A stretch of DNA of 64,000 bases from JAKACA01 sp049510975 (GCA_049510975.1 JBEKYM010000006.1:54925-118924), one strand, 5' to 3'; positions 42,283 through 51,823 are shown, counted from the stretch's first letter. Program-made: numbers and translations. The notes: a model not told the origin generated them from the sequence alone.

Positions 42283-43526
42283 GCACAGATCAGCCGGCCG
42301 TCGCCATCGTCGGCTCCGGCATCGCCGGTAGCGCGCTTGCTGCGGCACTCGCGACCGCTGGGGTCCCGGTTCTCCTCCTCGAGCGGACCGAGGAGTTCGT
42401 CGACCACGTGCGGGGCGAGTACATGCACCCGTGGGGGGTGGCCGAAGCGATTCAGCTCGGACTGCATGGCGACCTCATCAATGCCGGGGGCAACGTCATC
42501 TCACGCTTCGTCGGCTACGACGAGGTGTACTCCCAGGCGGAGGTCGAGGCAGGCGCCCTGCCTCTGGCAGACCTGGTGCCCGGCGTCCCCGGTGCACTCG
42601 GCATCGGACACCCCACGGCCTGCCAGGCCCTCTTCGACGCCGCCGTGCAGGCGGGGGCAGTTGGCCTCCGCGGCGTCGAGCAGGTCAGGGTGACGGCCGG
42701 AGCGCGTCCCGAGGTCCGGTACGTGCACGGCGGCAGCGAGCACGAGGTCCGACCACGCCTCGTCGTCGCCGCCGACGGACGCGAGTCTTCGACGCGGCGC
42801 CAACTCGGCATCGAGGTCGAGAAGACCGACCCGCGCATCTTCCTGGCGGGAATGCTCGTCGACGGCGTCCGCGACTGGCCGAGCACCGACTCGGTCATCG
42901 GCACCTCGGGCGACACGATCCTGTACGTCTTCCCCCAGGGCGAGGACAAGGCGCGGCTGTACATCGGTTACTCGATCGAGGACAAGACCCGCTTGGCGGG
43001 CGCCGACAAGGCGAACACGTTGCTCGAGGCCTTCCGCGTGGACACGATCCCCGACTGCGGTCGCTTCGTCGACGCAAGCCCCGCCGGGCCGTGCGCCGCC
43101 TATCCCATGTTCGACTCCTGGTGCGATGCCATCGTCGCCGATGGCGTGGTATTTGCCGGTGACGCCGCCGGCTTCAGCGACCCCACCATCGGAGAGGGCT
43201 TGTCGGTCGCCCTACGCGACGCCCGCATGATTCGTGACATCCTCCTCGGCGGTGAGGACTGGTCGGAGTATGCCTTCACCCCGTATGTGGAGGAACGAGC
43301 AGAGCGGATGCGGCGCCTGCGCTTTGCCGTTCAGGTCTTCACCGACGCTCACATCCCGCTCGGACCTGACGGCATGTCCGAGCGGCGGCGCCGCTCCGAC
43401 CTGATGACGCAGGACCCGGATCTCTTCATGCTCGTGGCGGCCATGACCTGCGGGCCAGAGCTGGCGCCTGAGACCTGCTTTACCGAGCAGATCAGGGAGA
43501 AGCTGCTGACGTCGACACTTCGCTGA
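42279..43526 (+). CDS. FAD-dependent monooxygenase (class A, PHBH-like)
   Basis: 415 residues. FAD motif VAIVGSGIAGSALAAALA, a DG-like motif VVAADGRESSTRR and the GD motif VFAGDAAGFSDPTIGEGLSV. The family hydroxylates or epoxidises small organics with NAD(P)H and O2; some members act as geranylgeranyl-type reductases. The middle domain (ILYVFPQGEDKARLYIGYS) forms the substrate pocket. Start GTG inside the stop of the NTF2-like gene. A longer upstream frame is a shadow. Its convergent neighbour is the 14-repeat secreted protein. Confidence 0.88.
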   Translation: MSTDQPAVAIVGSGIAGSALAAALATAGVPVLLLERTEEFVDHVRGEYMHPWGVAEAIQLGLHGDLINAGGNVISRFVGYDEVYSQAEVEAGALPLADLVPGVPGALGIGHPTACQALFDAAVQAGAVGLRGVEQVRVTAGARPEVRYVHGGSEHEVRPRLVVAADGRESSTRRQLGIEVEKTDPRIFLAGMLVDGVRDWPSTDSVIGTSGDTILYVFPQGEDKARLYIGYSIEDKTRLAGADKANTLLEAFRVDTIPDCGRFVDASPAGPCAAYPMFDSWCDAIVADGVVFAGDAAGFSDPTIGEGLSVALRDARMIRDILLGGEDWSEYAFTPYVEERAERMRRLRFAVQVFTDAHIPLGPDGMSERRRRSDLMTQDPDLFMLVAAMTCGPELAPETCFTEQIREKLLTSTLR

Positions 43527-43566
43527 CGCGACGGAGCGAATCCGCCGCTGCCCGGCGACGACTCGG

Positions 43567-45717
43567 TCAGGTCCTCCAGCCTCTGAACCCCGAGGCCGTC
43601 GGCGCGGCCGGCGCATTGTCCAAGATCGCCGCCCCGCCGTCGTTCGTGAGGCCGACCGCTCGGCAGCTGCCGGTCGCGCCGCACCAGATGCCGTCGACGT
43701 CGGCCAGACCGGCCGGCAGCCTTTGCTCGGACCACGTGTTTCCCGCGTTCGTGGACGCCACAACGTCGGCCTTGCCAGCCGACGTGCTGCCGACGGCCCA
43801 ACAGTCCTCGGCCGATGAACAGGACACACCGGTCAGTGGACCCGCCTCGTGCGGGAGCGACCCCGCCACCCAGTCTTTGCCGCCGTTCGTCGTCGTCATC
43901 GTAAAACCAAAGAAGGGCGACGCCAACCCAACCGCCACACAGGTGGACGTGGTCGGGCAGGAGAGATCGGCCAGGAGGTAGAGGCCACCCGGAGGGGACT
44001 GCTCCTTCCAGCTCCTCCCACCGTCGGTCGTTGCCACGATCACCTGACCTGAGGTGCCGAGTCCGAGAGCCCAGCAATCTGTGGTTGTCGGGCACGACAC
44101 GCTCTCGAGCAAGGTGACTCCCGGCGGGAGGACCTGGGCGGTCCAGCGTACGCCGCCGTCGGTCGTGGCCACGACGGCCCCCCTCCCGGACAGCGAGGAG
44201 CCCACTGCCCAGCAATCAGCAGTGGTCGGGCACGACACCCCGCTCAGAGCCTTCACGCTCGGCGGGAGGCTGGCGGCCGCCCAGTTGCGGCCTCCATCAG
44301 TCGTAGCGGCGAGATCGGTGTCGTGCTCGCCTGAGCCGACGGCCCAGCAATGGAGGGCACCGACGCAAGCCACGTCACTGAGCATCTCGATCTGGGGTGG
44401 CACGAGTTGGCGATCCCAAAGCCTGCCGCCCGTGCTGCTGGCCTCGATCGCCGCTCCGTTCGAGGCGGCGCCGACCGTCCAGCAGTGGCTGGCGTTGCCA
44501 CACGAGATCGCATCGAAGTTGAGCAACCCGGCGGGCATCGATCCAGGTCTCCAACTTCTGCCTCCGTCCGTCGTCACGACCACTCCCGGAGCGCCCGTAG
44601 CAGTCGACCCGACGATCCAGCACTGAGTGGCCGTGCCGCACGACACGTTCGTCAACTCGACCAGGCCGGTCGGTGCAAGTGGGTCCGGGAGCTTCTGGGT
44701 CTGCCAAGTGAGGCCGCCGTCTGTCGTGACGACGACGTCGGCGCCGGCGGCTGAGCCAGCCACTGAGGAGGCCCGAACCCCAACCATCCAGCAGTCGTCT
44801 GCGGTCGGGCACGACACGCCGGTTGGATCAGTGAAACCGCCAACGAGCGACGTGGTCCAGCTACGCCCGCCGTTCTGCGTTGCGGTGACGATGCCAGCAC
44901 CGGCGGTCGTTGTTCCTGACACGAGACAGTCGGTGGCAGTCGCGCAGGACAGGGTGTAGGCGGCCGCGATACTCGGCGGCTCGCTCTTGGTCCGCCAGGT
45001 GGTTCCTCCGTCGGTCGTGGCAATGACGATCGGAGATTGCGTGGACCGGGTCTCCCCGAGGGCCCAGCAGACCTTCGATGTCGGGCAGGACACGTCCCAC
45101 AGCACGAACACCGCCTTCGGCACCGACTCCGACGTCCACCCGCCGCGACCGTTCGTGGTCACGACTGCCGGGTCGTCGTCGGCGAGCGGTCCTTTGTCGC
45201 CCACGGCAAAGCACCTCGTGGCCGTCGGGCACGAGACGGCCGAGAGGATGCTCGTGCCGTTCGGAAGTCGTTGCCTCCTCCAGATCCTGCCGCCGTCTGT
45301 TGTCACCACCATGCCGGCTCTGAAGGTCGGGATGCCGAGGTTCTCGCCGGTGTTGTATCCCGTCGCCCAGCAGCGGGTCGTCGTCGGGCAGGAAATGGCG
45401 AGAAAGTGGTGCAGGCCGCCGAATGCGGCTTCGGAGGTCCACGTGCTGCCTCCGGTCGTGCTCGCGACGATCGCGCCACCATCCGAGGCCGTGGTTCCCA
45501 CGGCCCAGCAGTCGGAGCTCGTGGGGCAGGACAACCCGGCTACGTCCTCGATCGTGGGCGGGTAGGACTTCTGCACGACCCATTCCTGGGGGCTGACATG
45601 GACGTCCCGGCGCGCCTGCGCCGACGCCGAGCCTGCTCCCAGTCCCGCCGACACCGGCAGCAACGCTCCCGCCAGGAGGGCACCAAGCAAGCGGGCACCC
45701 CTGCTCCGCAGAACCAC
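43567..45717 (-). CDS. Secreted Asp-box beta-propeller protein (14 repeats)
   Basis: About 716 residues with a signal peptide (LLGALLAGALLPVSAGLGAG). Fourteen repeats of about 47 residues each carry a Cx5C motif (SCPTSSDCWAVG and variants) and most carry an Asp-box (ATTDGGRSW). This is twice the repeat number of the related protein at 29.5 kb, as expected for two seven-bladed propellers in tandem. GTG 45717 was preferred to GTG 45735 because AGGAGGGG lies ahead of it. One cysteine pair per blade suggests an extracellular, disulfide-stabilised protein. Ligand unknown. Confidence 0.85.
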   Translation of the reverse strand: MVLRSRGARLLGALLAGALLPVSAGLGAGSASAQARRDVHVSPQEWVVQKSYPPTIEDVAGLSCPTSSDCWAVGTTASDGGAIVASTTGGSTWTSEAAFGGLHHFLAISCPTTTRCWATGYNTGENLGIPTFRAGMVVTTDGGRIWRRQRLPNGTSILSAVSCPTATRCFAVGDKGPLADDDPAVVTTNGRGGWTSESVPKAVFVLWDVSCPTSKVCWALGETRSTQSPIVIATTDGGTTWRTKSEPPSIAAAYTLSCATATDCLVSGTTTAGAGIVTATQNGGRSWTTSLVGGFTDPTGVSCPTADDCWMVGVRASSVAGSAAGADVVVTTDGGLTWQTQKLPDPLAPTGLVELTNVSCGTATQCWIVGSTATGAPGVVVTTDGGRSWRPGSMPAGLLNFDAISCGNASHCWTVGAASNGAAIEASSTGGRLWDRQLVPPQIEMLSDVACVGALHCWAVGSGEHDTDLAATTDGGRNWAAASLPPSVKALSGVSCPTTADCWAVGSSLSGRGAVVATTDGGVRWTAQVLPPGVTLLESVSCPTTTDCWALGLGTSGQVIVATTDGGRSWKEQSPPGGLYLLADLSCPTTSTCVAVGLASPFFGFTMTTTNGGKDWVAGSLPHEAGPLTGVSCSSAEDCWAVGSTSAGKADVVASTNAGNTWSEQRLPAGLADVDGIWCGATGSCRAVGLTNDGGAAILDNAPAAPTASGFRGWRT

Positions 45718-45827
45718 CAGTCCCCTCCTGGTCACCTGGAGGGCTCGTCATCGAGCCCGCCACCCCTCGCAATACCAAGGGAACTGTAAACCCCCCGAGT
45801 CCGTCGTGGGGCGGCGTGACGGGTGGT

Positions 45828-46279
45828 CGAGATTCTCGAAGCGGCTGGCTGTTCAAGATCGCCACGAACGTCTCGCTCGACATGGCGCGCCGCCGAAAGC
45901 GGCGCGCTTTCCCGCTCGAGGACGGTCGGCGGCTCGACACGCTGGTGTCGATGCTCACCGACGACGCCACCTGGTCGATGCCGCCATTGCCGAGCTGGTT
46001 CGGCGGTCGAGACGCCATTGCCGCCTTCCACGTCAGCTCTGTCATGCCCGAGCGCTGGCGCCACGTCTCACCTTCGCCAACGGTCAGCTCGCCATCGGCG
46101 GGTACATCCTCAACCCGGACCGAGGGTGCTATGTCGGCGCGGCCCTCGACGTGATCACGCTCGAGGAGGGGCGAGTGGCGGGCGTGGTCGGGTTTCTTCG
46201 GTCGGAAACCGGGGGAGCCGACGAGTACGGTCTGGTCGAATTCGGGCGGTTCGGGCTCCCGTCCGAGCTCCCGGCGTAA
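45828..46279 (+). pseudogene. Decayed ECF sigma factor with SnoaL-like C-terminal domain (ECF41/SigG-like)
   Basis: The first part reads GWLFKIATNVSLDMARRRKR, the end of sigma region 2. It then jumps directly to LVSMLTDDATWSMPPLPSWF, the SnoaL-like C-terminal domain of this sigma class; the linker and region 4 are missing. Around 46065-46075 the frame shifts: the sequence continues in another frame as LTFANGQLAIGGYILNPDRG and VGFLRSETGG, ending FGRFGLPSELPA. A deletion and a frameshift therefore separate the pieces, and no start or intact sigma domain remains. Confidence 0.75.
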
Positions 46280-46353
46280 ACCCGAACTTCCGCGATGAGT
46301 TTGCCATCGTCGTGAGGTCGGTATCGGTAGTCGAACTCGAAAGAGGTGGAGAG

Positions 46354-46701
46354 ATGGTTGCGAGTCGTGAAGATGCTGCGTTGATGATCCAGCTCATGCG
46401 CTGGGGCACAGAGATGGGCCTCGACGAGTCGTTGCGTGTGATTTTCGGACCGAACTTCGATCCGGAGAACGCATCGATGGAAGACCCGGCAGTCGAGAAG
46501 GTCCTGTCCTTCGGAGAGACGGTCGGTGCCTTCGTCAAGCACGGGTTGCTCGACAAGGATCTGCTGGCCGACATCTTCTGGATCGACGGGATGTGGAGCA
46601 AGGTGGAACACCACGCCCTCGCGGCCAGAGAGCACGAGGGCGAGCCGAGCTTGTACGAGAACTTCGAGGCGCTGGCGCTCGCGAAGCACGTGTCGGCGTA
46701 G
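46354..46701 (+). CDS. Small helical protein of unknown function (DUF4760-like)
   Basis: 115 residues, predicted mostly helical: ALMIQLMRWGTEMGLDESL, VGAFVKHGLLDKDLLADIFW and ALAAREHEGEPSLYENFE. The VKHGLLDKDLL pattern resembles DUF4760-type proteins, but I would not assign a function. ATG 46354 follows GAGGTGGAGAG at good spacing. It begins 74 bases after the sigma-factor remnant and precedes the DinB gene in the same direction. Confidence 0.7.
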   Translation: MVASREDAALMIQLMRWGTEMGLDESLRVIFGPNFDPENASMEDPAVEKVLSFGETVGAFVKHGLLDKDLLADIFWIDGMWSKVEHHALAAREHEGEPSLYENFEALALAKHVSA

Positions 46702-46806
46702 CGCCGACAGCGTGCGGCGGTGGTTGGGTTGAGCGATTCAAAGGGATGGTCCGCTGCTCGCGGCAACGATGGACGCCACGAGCTCGCCCAGTTGAGAGGA
46801 GTGAAT

Positions 46807-47319
46807 GTGGCTGAGGTCGAACGCGAAGCCGACGACGAGATGCTGCGAGAGTTTCTGCGGAGCCAGCGCGAAGCGGTCCTGGCGGTCCTCGAGGGACTGG
46901 ACGAGGCGGACTGGCATCGGCCGGTCGTACCCACCGGTTGGACGCCGGCAGGGATGCTCGAGCACCTGGGTGGCGCTGAATGGCACTGGTTTCAAGGTGT
47001 CGTGGCGGGCAAAGAGCCTGAGTTGCAGGGAGACCGCGACGAAGATCAGCCCCCCTACGACCCGCTGACCGTGATCTTTGCAACCGACGAGCCCTCGACG
47101 GAGGTCATCGCCTTCTACCGCGACCAGTGCGCGCAATCCGAGGCCGTGCTGGCAACAACCCCCCTCTCGGCCGTGCCCATGGGCAAGCATGGTCGATACG
47201 AGCCACCGAATGTTCGTTGGATCGTGTTGCACATGATCGAAGAGACGGCGCGACATGCCGGGCACCTGGACATGGCGAGGGAGCTGCTCGACGGCACCAC
47301 CCGACTGGGCGGTCGGTGA
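46807..47319 (+). CDS. DinB family protein
   Basis: 170 residues with the DinB four-helix layout. The first His is in the segment TPAGMLEHLGGAEWHWF, and the HxxxH pair is near the end (EETARHAGHLDMARELL), matching the three-His metal site of this superfamily, which includes mycothiol-dependent maleylpyruvate isomerases and bacillithiol transferases. GTG 46807 is placed 7 bases after AGAGGA. In an actinobacterium a mycothiol-S-transferase role is possible but not shown. Confidence 0.82.
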   Translation: MAEVEREADDEMLREFLRSQREAVLAVLEGLDEADWHRPVVPTGWTPAGMLEHLGGAEWHWFQGVVAGKEPELQGDRDEDQPPYDPLTVIFATDEPSTEVIAFYRDQCAQSEAVLATTPLSAVPMGKHGRYEPPNVRWIVLHMIEETARHAGHLDMARELLDGTTRLGGR

Positions 47320-47434
47320 GGCACTCTCGCCCTCGTCTGCCGCTCGCACATGCGCTTGTCTCTCCCGCTTCCAGCAACCAGGGCGTCTCGAACTGTGTCG
47401 ACGACCTCGCCGTTGTTCAGTGGTCATTGCCGCG

Positions 47435-48181
47435 ATGATGTCTGAGGTGGAGGTCGAGGTCGTCGTCGCACATAACGAGCGCGCCACCCTGCGCGTCGGC
47501 GACGTGTTCCTGAAAATCGACGCTGACCAGGCGCGCACCGACGTCGAGGTCGAGGCGATGGCGCTGGCGCCGGTCCCGACCCCGGAGATCCTGTGGCAGA
47601 AGCCGCCCGTGCTCGCGCTCGCCGCTCTCCCGGGGACGGCACTCGGCCACCTGGGCGATCCGTCGACCGCGTCGTCGGCGGCGTGGGCGGCGGCGGGCGC
47701 AGCCGCCCGAGCGCTGCACGACGCGCCGCTGCCGCCGTGGCCCGGTCGGAGCGCCGACGAGCTCGCAGCGCTGCTCGACGCTGAGTGCGAGTGGCTCGTC
47801 GCCAACGACGTCTTGCCCCCCAAGGTGGTCACGCGCAATCGCACGCTCGCCCAGACTGCACTCCGGCCGTGGACACCGGTGTTCATTCACGGCGACCTGC
47901 AGGTCGACCATGTCTTTGTTGCCGGGGACAAGGTCACCGGTGTCATCGACTGGTCCGAGGCGTCCCAGGGCGACGGGCTCTTCGACCTCGCCACTCTCAC
48001 GCTCGGACACGAGGAGCACCTTGGCGACGTCGTCGACGGCTACGGCACCGACGTCGACCGCGACCTCATCCGCGCGTGGTGGTCGCTGCGGTGCCTGCTG
48101 AACGTGCGCTGGCTCGTCGCGCACGGCTTCGGGCCGCCCGACGAGATGCCCGAGATCGCCTTGCTGAGATCCCGGTCGTGA
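47435..48181 (+). CDS. Aminoglycoside phosphotransferase (APH/choline kinase) family protein
   Basis: About 248 residues with the kinase C-lobe signatures VFIHGDLQVDHVFV (catalytic Asp with the Brenner motif) and VTGVIDWSEASQGD (the DFG-equivalent DW). The N-lobe is short (LRVGDVFLKID, with a candidate ATP-binding lysine). The family phosphorylates antibiotics, choline, sugars or other small alcohols. Absence of close context means a resistance role should not be assumed. It begins at a double ATG; in-frame codons further upstream overlap non-coding sequence. Confidence 0.85.
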   Translation: MMSEVEVEVVVAHNERATLRVGDVFLKIDADQARTDVEVEAMALAPVPTPEILWQKPPVLALAALPGTALGHLGDPSTASSAAWAAAGAAARALHDAPLPPWPGRSADELAALLDAECEWLVANDVLPPKVVTRNRTLAQTALRPWTPVFIHGDLQVDHVFVAGDKVTGVIDWSEASQGDGLFDLATLTLGHEEHLGDVVDGYGTDVDRDLIRAWWSLRCLLNVRWLVAHGFGPPDEMPEIALLRSRS

Positions 48182-48218
48182 AGCCGAGCTGCCTCCCCGA
48201 TCGGCTCGACAAGTCAGC

Positions 48219-49076
48219 TCAGCGGGCGACGGCCAAGACGATTTGCGATGTCAGATGTGACGTGACGGCTCCGCTGCGATCGGTCATACTCGACAGCTTT
48301 CCCGCGACAGCGGAGGAAAACACAGCCCGCGCCTCGCTGCTGAGCGCTGCCAATTCCGCCGCCAACCCTGACGCGGCCAAGCTGCGGTCGAGCTGAGCCG
48401 CGCCGCCATCAAAACGCACCGGCCGAGTGACCTCCTCGACGGACGCCTCGCCAAACCCTGCGGCAGTCACCATGTCCGCCAAAGCTCTTGGCGCATGCAG
48501 GCCCCACGGACCGCCGGCATAGCGTTCTGCCGCGTCACTGCCCATGACTTCACCGATTGCGTCGCGGATGGCGTTGAACGGAGGGCACGTCTCGACGCCA
48601 GACCATACGGCCAGTCCCATGCGACCACCGGGTCGGAGCGCCCGACGCATCTCCGCCAAGGCGCCATGGCGGTCCGGAAAGAACTGGAGGCCGTGCTGAC
48701 AACAGACCACGTCGAACGAGCCGGCCGGAGCGGCGAGCGGCACTGCCGGACTGAGACGGTATTCGATCGGGGAGCCGTTCGCTACCGTCGCCTTCGCCTC
48801 GGCAATCGCGAGCATGGCGGCACTGAGGTCGGTCGCGAGCACGTGCCCGCCTGGACCCAACCGGGCAGAGGCCAACCGTGCGACGGTGCCAGGGCCCGTG
48901 GCCACGTCCAAGAGACGCTCTCCGGGGGTGAGTCTCAGAGCGTCGAGGAGATACTCACCCCAAGGCGTGAACACGGGCCCAACGAGGGAATCTTCGTAAA
49001 CCTCCATCCCATCGGTCGACGCTGTCGCAAAAGCAGCACTCCACTCGCGTGCTTCGTCGCCGCTGCCCGCTGGCAT
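48219..49076 (-). CDS. SAM-dependent methyltransferase
   Basis: 285 residues, UbiE-like class I methyltransferase: LLDVATGPGTVARLA (motif I), ATDLSAAMLAIAE, VVCCQHGLQFFPD and RRALRPGGRMGLAVWSG. The final 60 residues form an all-helical substrate domain ending SSMTDRSGAVTSHLTSQIVL. ATG 49076 has GGGGAGGTGAGG seven bases upstream; a GTG twelve codons further was rejected. It is convergent with the APH gene and divergent from the SARP/ATPase regulator. Substrate unknown. Confidence 0.87.
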   Translation of the reverse strand: MPAGSGDEAREWSAAFATASTDGMEVYEDSLVGPVFTPWGEYLLDALRLTPGERLLDVATGPGTVARLASARLGPGGHVLATDLSAAMLAIAEAKATVANGSPIEYRLSPAVPLAAPAGSFDVVCCQHGLQFFPDRHGALAEMRRALRPGGRMGLAVWSGVETCPPFNAIRDAIGEVMGSDAAERYAGGPWGLHAPRALADMVTAAGFGEASVEEVTRPVRFDGGAAQLDRSLAASGLAAELAALSSEARAVFSSAVAGKLSSMTDRSGAVTSHLTSQIVLAVAR

Positions 49077-49288
49077 TCGATCCTCACCTCCCCGCTCGAG
49101 CGCGATCACGCTGATCCTAAATGCGAAGGTGCCGTCGTCGCCTCGGCGACGCTCGATGTGCGAGCCGGTAGTCGGCTCCGACTGAACGTTTTAAGATCGC
49201 GAAACTTGGCCTACTTCCTGAATCGCCATTGCCGCAGGTCCTCGGGCATCCGGGTGCGCGCCGTTGCGCGGCCGATGACGAGGGCCTC

Positions 49289-51823
49289 GTGGACGGTTGG
49301 CCGGTGATCCTTCGTTTTGCCAACTGCGAGCTGGACGTCACGCGGGTGACCCTTCGCCACGAAGGTCGTGAGGTGAAGCTCGAGCCGCAAGCGTTCGACG
49401 TCCTCTGCTACCTCGTCGAGCACCGGGGTGAGGTCGTCCGTAAGGAGCAGCTTCTCGACGACGTCTGGGGAGATCGCTTCGTGAGCGAGTCGGCGCTCAC
49501 CACCCGTATCAAGTCGGTGCGCAAGGCGGTCGGGGATGATGGCAGCCGCCAGGCGATCATCCGGACCGTCCACGGTAAGGGCTACGAGTTCATCGCTACG
49601 GTAGAGACCCTGGAGCGACCCGTTCTGGCGCCGGTTCCACCGCCGGACGCGACGCTTCCCGCCGCCATGCAAGCACTCATCGGCCGCGAGTCGCTTCTCG
49701 AGCGCCTCGCTGCTGTCCTCGGGGAGTATCGCCTCATCACCCTCGTGGGTCCGGGGGGCGTCGGCAAGACGTCCGTGGGCGTGGAACTGGCGCGCCGCAT
49801 CGCCGGCCGCTACCCCGACGGGGTGAAGCTGGTCGAGCTGGTCGCCGTCGGCGACGAGGACGCCACACTCGAGGCCGTAGCGACGGCGATCGACGTCCAC
49901 TTCCGGCGTGGCAGCTCCATCGGGGACGCGATCATCGAGACACTTCGGCTGCGGCGTTCACTCGTCGTTTTCGACAACTGCGAGCACCTCGTCGAGGCTG
50001 TTGCGTCCCTCGCCGGCCGAATCGTCCGGGAGGCGCCAGCAGTCTCTATCTTGGCGACTTCCCGTGAGCCGCTCGGGCTCCCAGGTGAACAAGTGTGGTC
50101 CGTCGATCCGCTGTCGACCGGCGACGCCGGCGCTCGGGCCCTTGCCGGCGGTGGACTCGACAGCGCCCCGGCAGTGGCGCTCTTCGTCGAGCGAGCCCGG
50201 GCGTCCGACCCGGCCTTCGAGCTCAGCGAGCAGAACGCGGGTTCGGTCGTCGAGATCTGCAGGCGCCTTGACGGGATCCCGCTCGCCATCGAGCTCGCAG
50301 CGGCACGGGCGCGGACGATTGACCTGGCAGAGATCGCTGCCCGGCTCGATGAGCGCTTCGGTCTGCTGAAGGCCTCCCGCCGCGGGGGCGATCCCCGGCA
50401 TCGGACGATGGAGGACGCCATCAGCTGGTCTTACGACCTCCTCGCGCCCGAAGAGCAGGAGCTGTTCAGCGCCCTCGCCGTCTTCGCCGGTCCTTTCGAC
50501 CTCGCGTCGGCGGAGTCGACCTGTCGCTCAGGCGACGCCCTCGACTTGCTCACCCGCCTCGTCGAGCGCTCCATGGTGTCGGTTCGCCGCTCCGCCGCCG
50601 GCGGCACTCGTTACGAGCTGCTGGAAACGCTTCGTGACTACGGCCGGAGCCGCATGAACTACGAGCGTCGGGCCGACGTCTTCGGGTGGCATGCAGCGCG
50701 CTTCGCTGCGTTGGCACGCTTCGTCGAGGAGGAGATTCGCACGCCACGCGAGCGCCAGGCGATCGAAGTCGCGGACGCGTCGTTCGCCGACCTACGGGCC
50801 GCGCAGCGCTTCGCCCTCGAGACCGGGGACCTGGACACGGCGATCGGGCTCATCGTGTCCTCGCGGGAGTTCGCCATGCGGGCCGTGCGCTATGAACTTT
50901 TCGCCTGGGCAGATGCGGCGTCTCGGGCGGACGATGTGCTCGAGCACCCCCTCGCTCCGGTCCTCACGGGAGTGCGTGCATACGGAGCGTGGGTCCGGGG
51001 CGAGTTCGAGCTCGCGGTCGCCCTGGCACAGGAGACTCGCGCCTTGGAGGACGGTCTCGGAGTCGAGCCGAGCGGGCTGGCGGAGCGGACGCTCGGGAAC
51101 ACACTGCTCGTGCTGAACGACGACGTCGGTGCATTGCACGCCTCGGAACGCCAGGTGGAGTTGGCCGAGGCGTCGGGCGTGGCGTCTCGGATCGTCCACG
51201 CGTGCTACATGGGGGCGGTCGGGATGAGCGCCCATGGCGATCACGAAGGCGCCACCCACCACATCGCCCGCGCCCGCCGGCTCGCCGCCGTGACCGGCAG
51301 CCCGACCGACCTCGCCTCGGTCGCGGTCGCCGAGGGCTTCGCCAGCAACGACGACGAGGGAGCGCTGGCGGCCTTCCTCCAGGCCGACGAACTCGCACGG
51401 ATGGCCGGGAACCGTTGGATGGGCGCGTTCGCGCTGACCGAGGCGTGCGGGTTCCTCATCCACCTCGGTGATCTCGAGCGCGGTTGCGCGGGTTTGGCCG
51501 AGACCGTCGACCTTTGGTACCGCTCCGGCGAGTGGTCTCAGCAGTGGCACACGCTCTCCCGCTGTGTCATCGCGCTGCACCACATCGGCCAAGCGGAGCT
51601 GGCCGTGGAACTGATCGGAGCGATCGAGGCGCACTTCATGTTCGGCGTGACGCCGATGTCGGCAAGGTTGCGCGACGTCGCACTTGCCACCCGTGACGAG
51701 CTCGAGAGCAGGCTCGGCGAGGCCCGCGCCGCTGAGCTCGCAGCAATCGGGTCGTCACGCCCGGTCGATGCGGTGGTCCATCGGGTCCGGAATGCGCTGC
51801 TCGCCCGCCCCCTCGATGACTGA
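49289..51823 (+). CDS. Winged-helix / AAA-ATPase transcriptional regulator with C-terminal TPR-like region
   Basis: About 844 residues. An OmpR-type winged helix is first (VKLEPQAFDVLCYLVEHRGE, VVRKEQLLDDVWGDRFVSES, RTVHGKGYEFIA). Then comes a STAND/NB-ARC-like ATPase: Walker A GPGGVGKT, LVVFDNCEHLVE, SILATSREPLGLPGEQVW, CRRLDGIPLAIELAAAR and DAISWSYDLLAPEEQELF. The last 350 residues are helical repeats. This is the SARP/AfsR-like group of large signal-integrating activators. GTG 49289 has AGGG upstream; GTG 49304 is possible. Its 3' end overlaps the convergent FMO gene by 69 bases. Confidence 0.88.
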   Translation: MDGWPVILRFANCELDVTRVTLRHEGREVKLEPQAFDVLCYLVEHRGEVVRKEQLLDDVWGDRFVSESALTTRIKSVRKAVGDDGSRQAIIRTVHGKGYEFIATVETLERPVLAPVPPPDATLPAAMQALIGRESLLERLAAVLGEYRLITLVGPGGVGKTSVGVELARRIAGRYPDGVKLVELVAVGDEDATLEAVATAIDVHFRRGSSIGDAIIETLRLRRSLVVFDNCEHLVEAVASLAGRIVREAPAVSILATSREPLGLPGEQVWSVDPLSTGDAGARALAGGGLDSAPAVALFVERARASDPAFELSEQNAGSVVEICRRLDGIPLAIELAAARARTIDLAEIAARLDERFGLLKASRRGGDPRHRTMEDAISWSYDLLAPEEQELFSALAVFAGPFDLASAESTCRSGDALDLLTRLVERSMVSVRRSAAGGTRYELLETLRDYGRSRMNYERRADVFGWHAARFAALARFVEEEIRTPRERQAIEVADASFADLRAAQRFALETGDLDTAIGLIVSSREFAMRAVRYELFAWADAASRADDVLEHPLAPVLTGVRAYGAWVRGEFELAVALAQETRALEDGLGVEPSGLAERTLGNTLLVLNDDVGALHASERQVELAEASGVASRIVHACYMGAVGMSAHGDHEGATHHIARARRLAAVTGSPTDLASVAVAEGFASNDDEGALAAFLQADELARMAGNRWMGAFALTEACGFLIHLGDLERGCAGLAETVDLWYRSGEWSQQWHTLSRCVIALHHIGQAELAVELIGAIEAHFMFGVTPMSARLRDVALATRDELESRLGEARAAELAAIGSSRPVDAVVHRVRNALLARPLDD

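Noticed and set aside
39634..43526. Biosynthetic gene cluster for a secondary metabolite
   Set aside because: No polyketide synthase, NRPS, terpene synthase or other scaffold gene accompanies the flavin enzymes.
47435..48181. Aminoglycoside-resistance gene
   Set aside because: Only general APH/choline-kinase motifs are seen. Most members are not resistance determinants, and the context gives no support.
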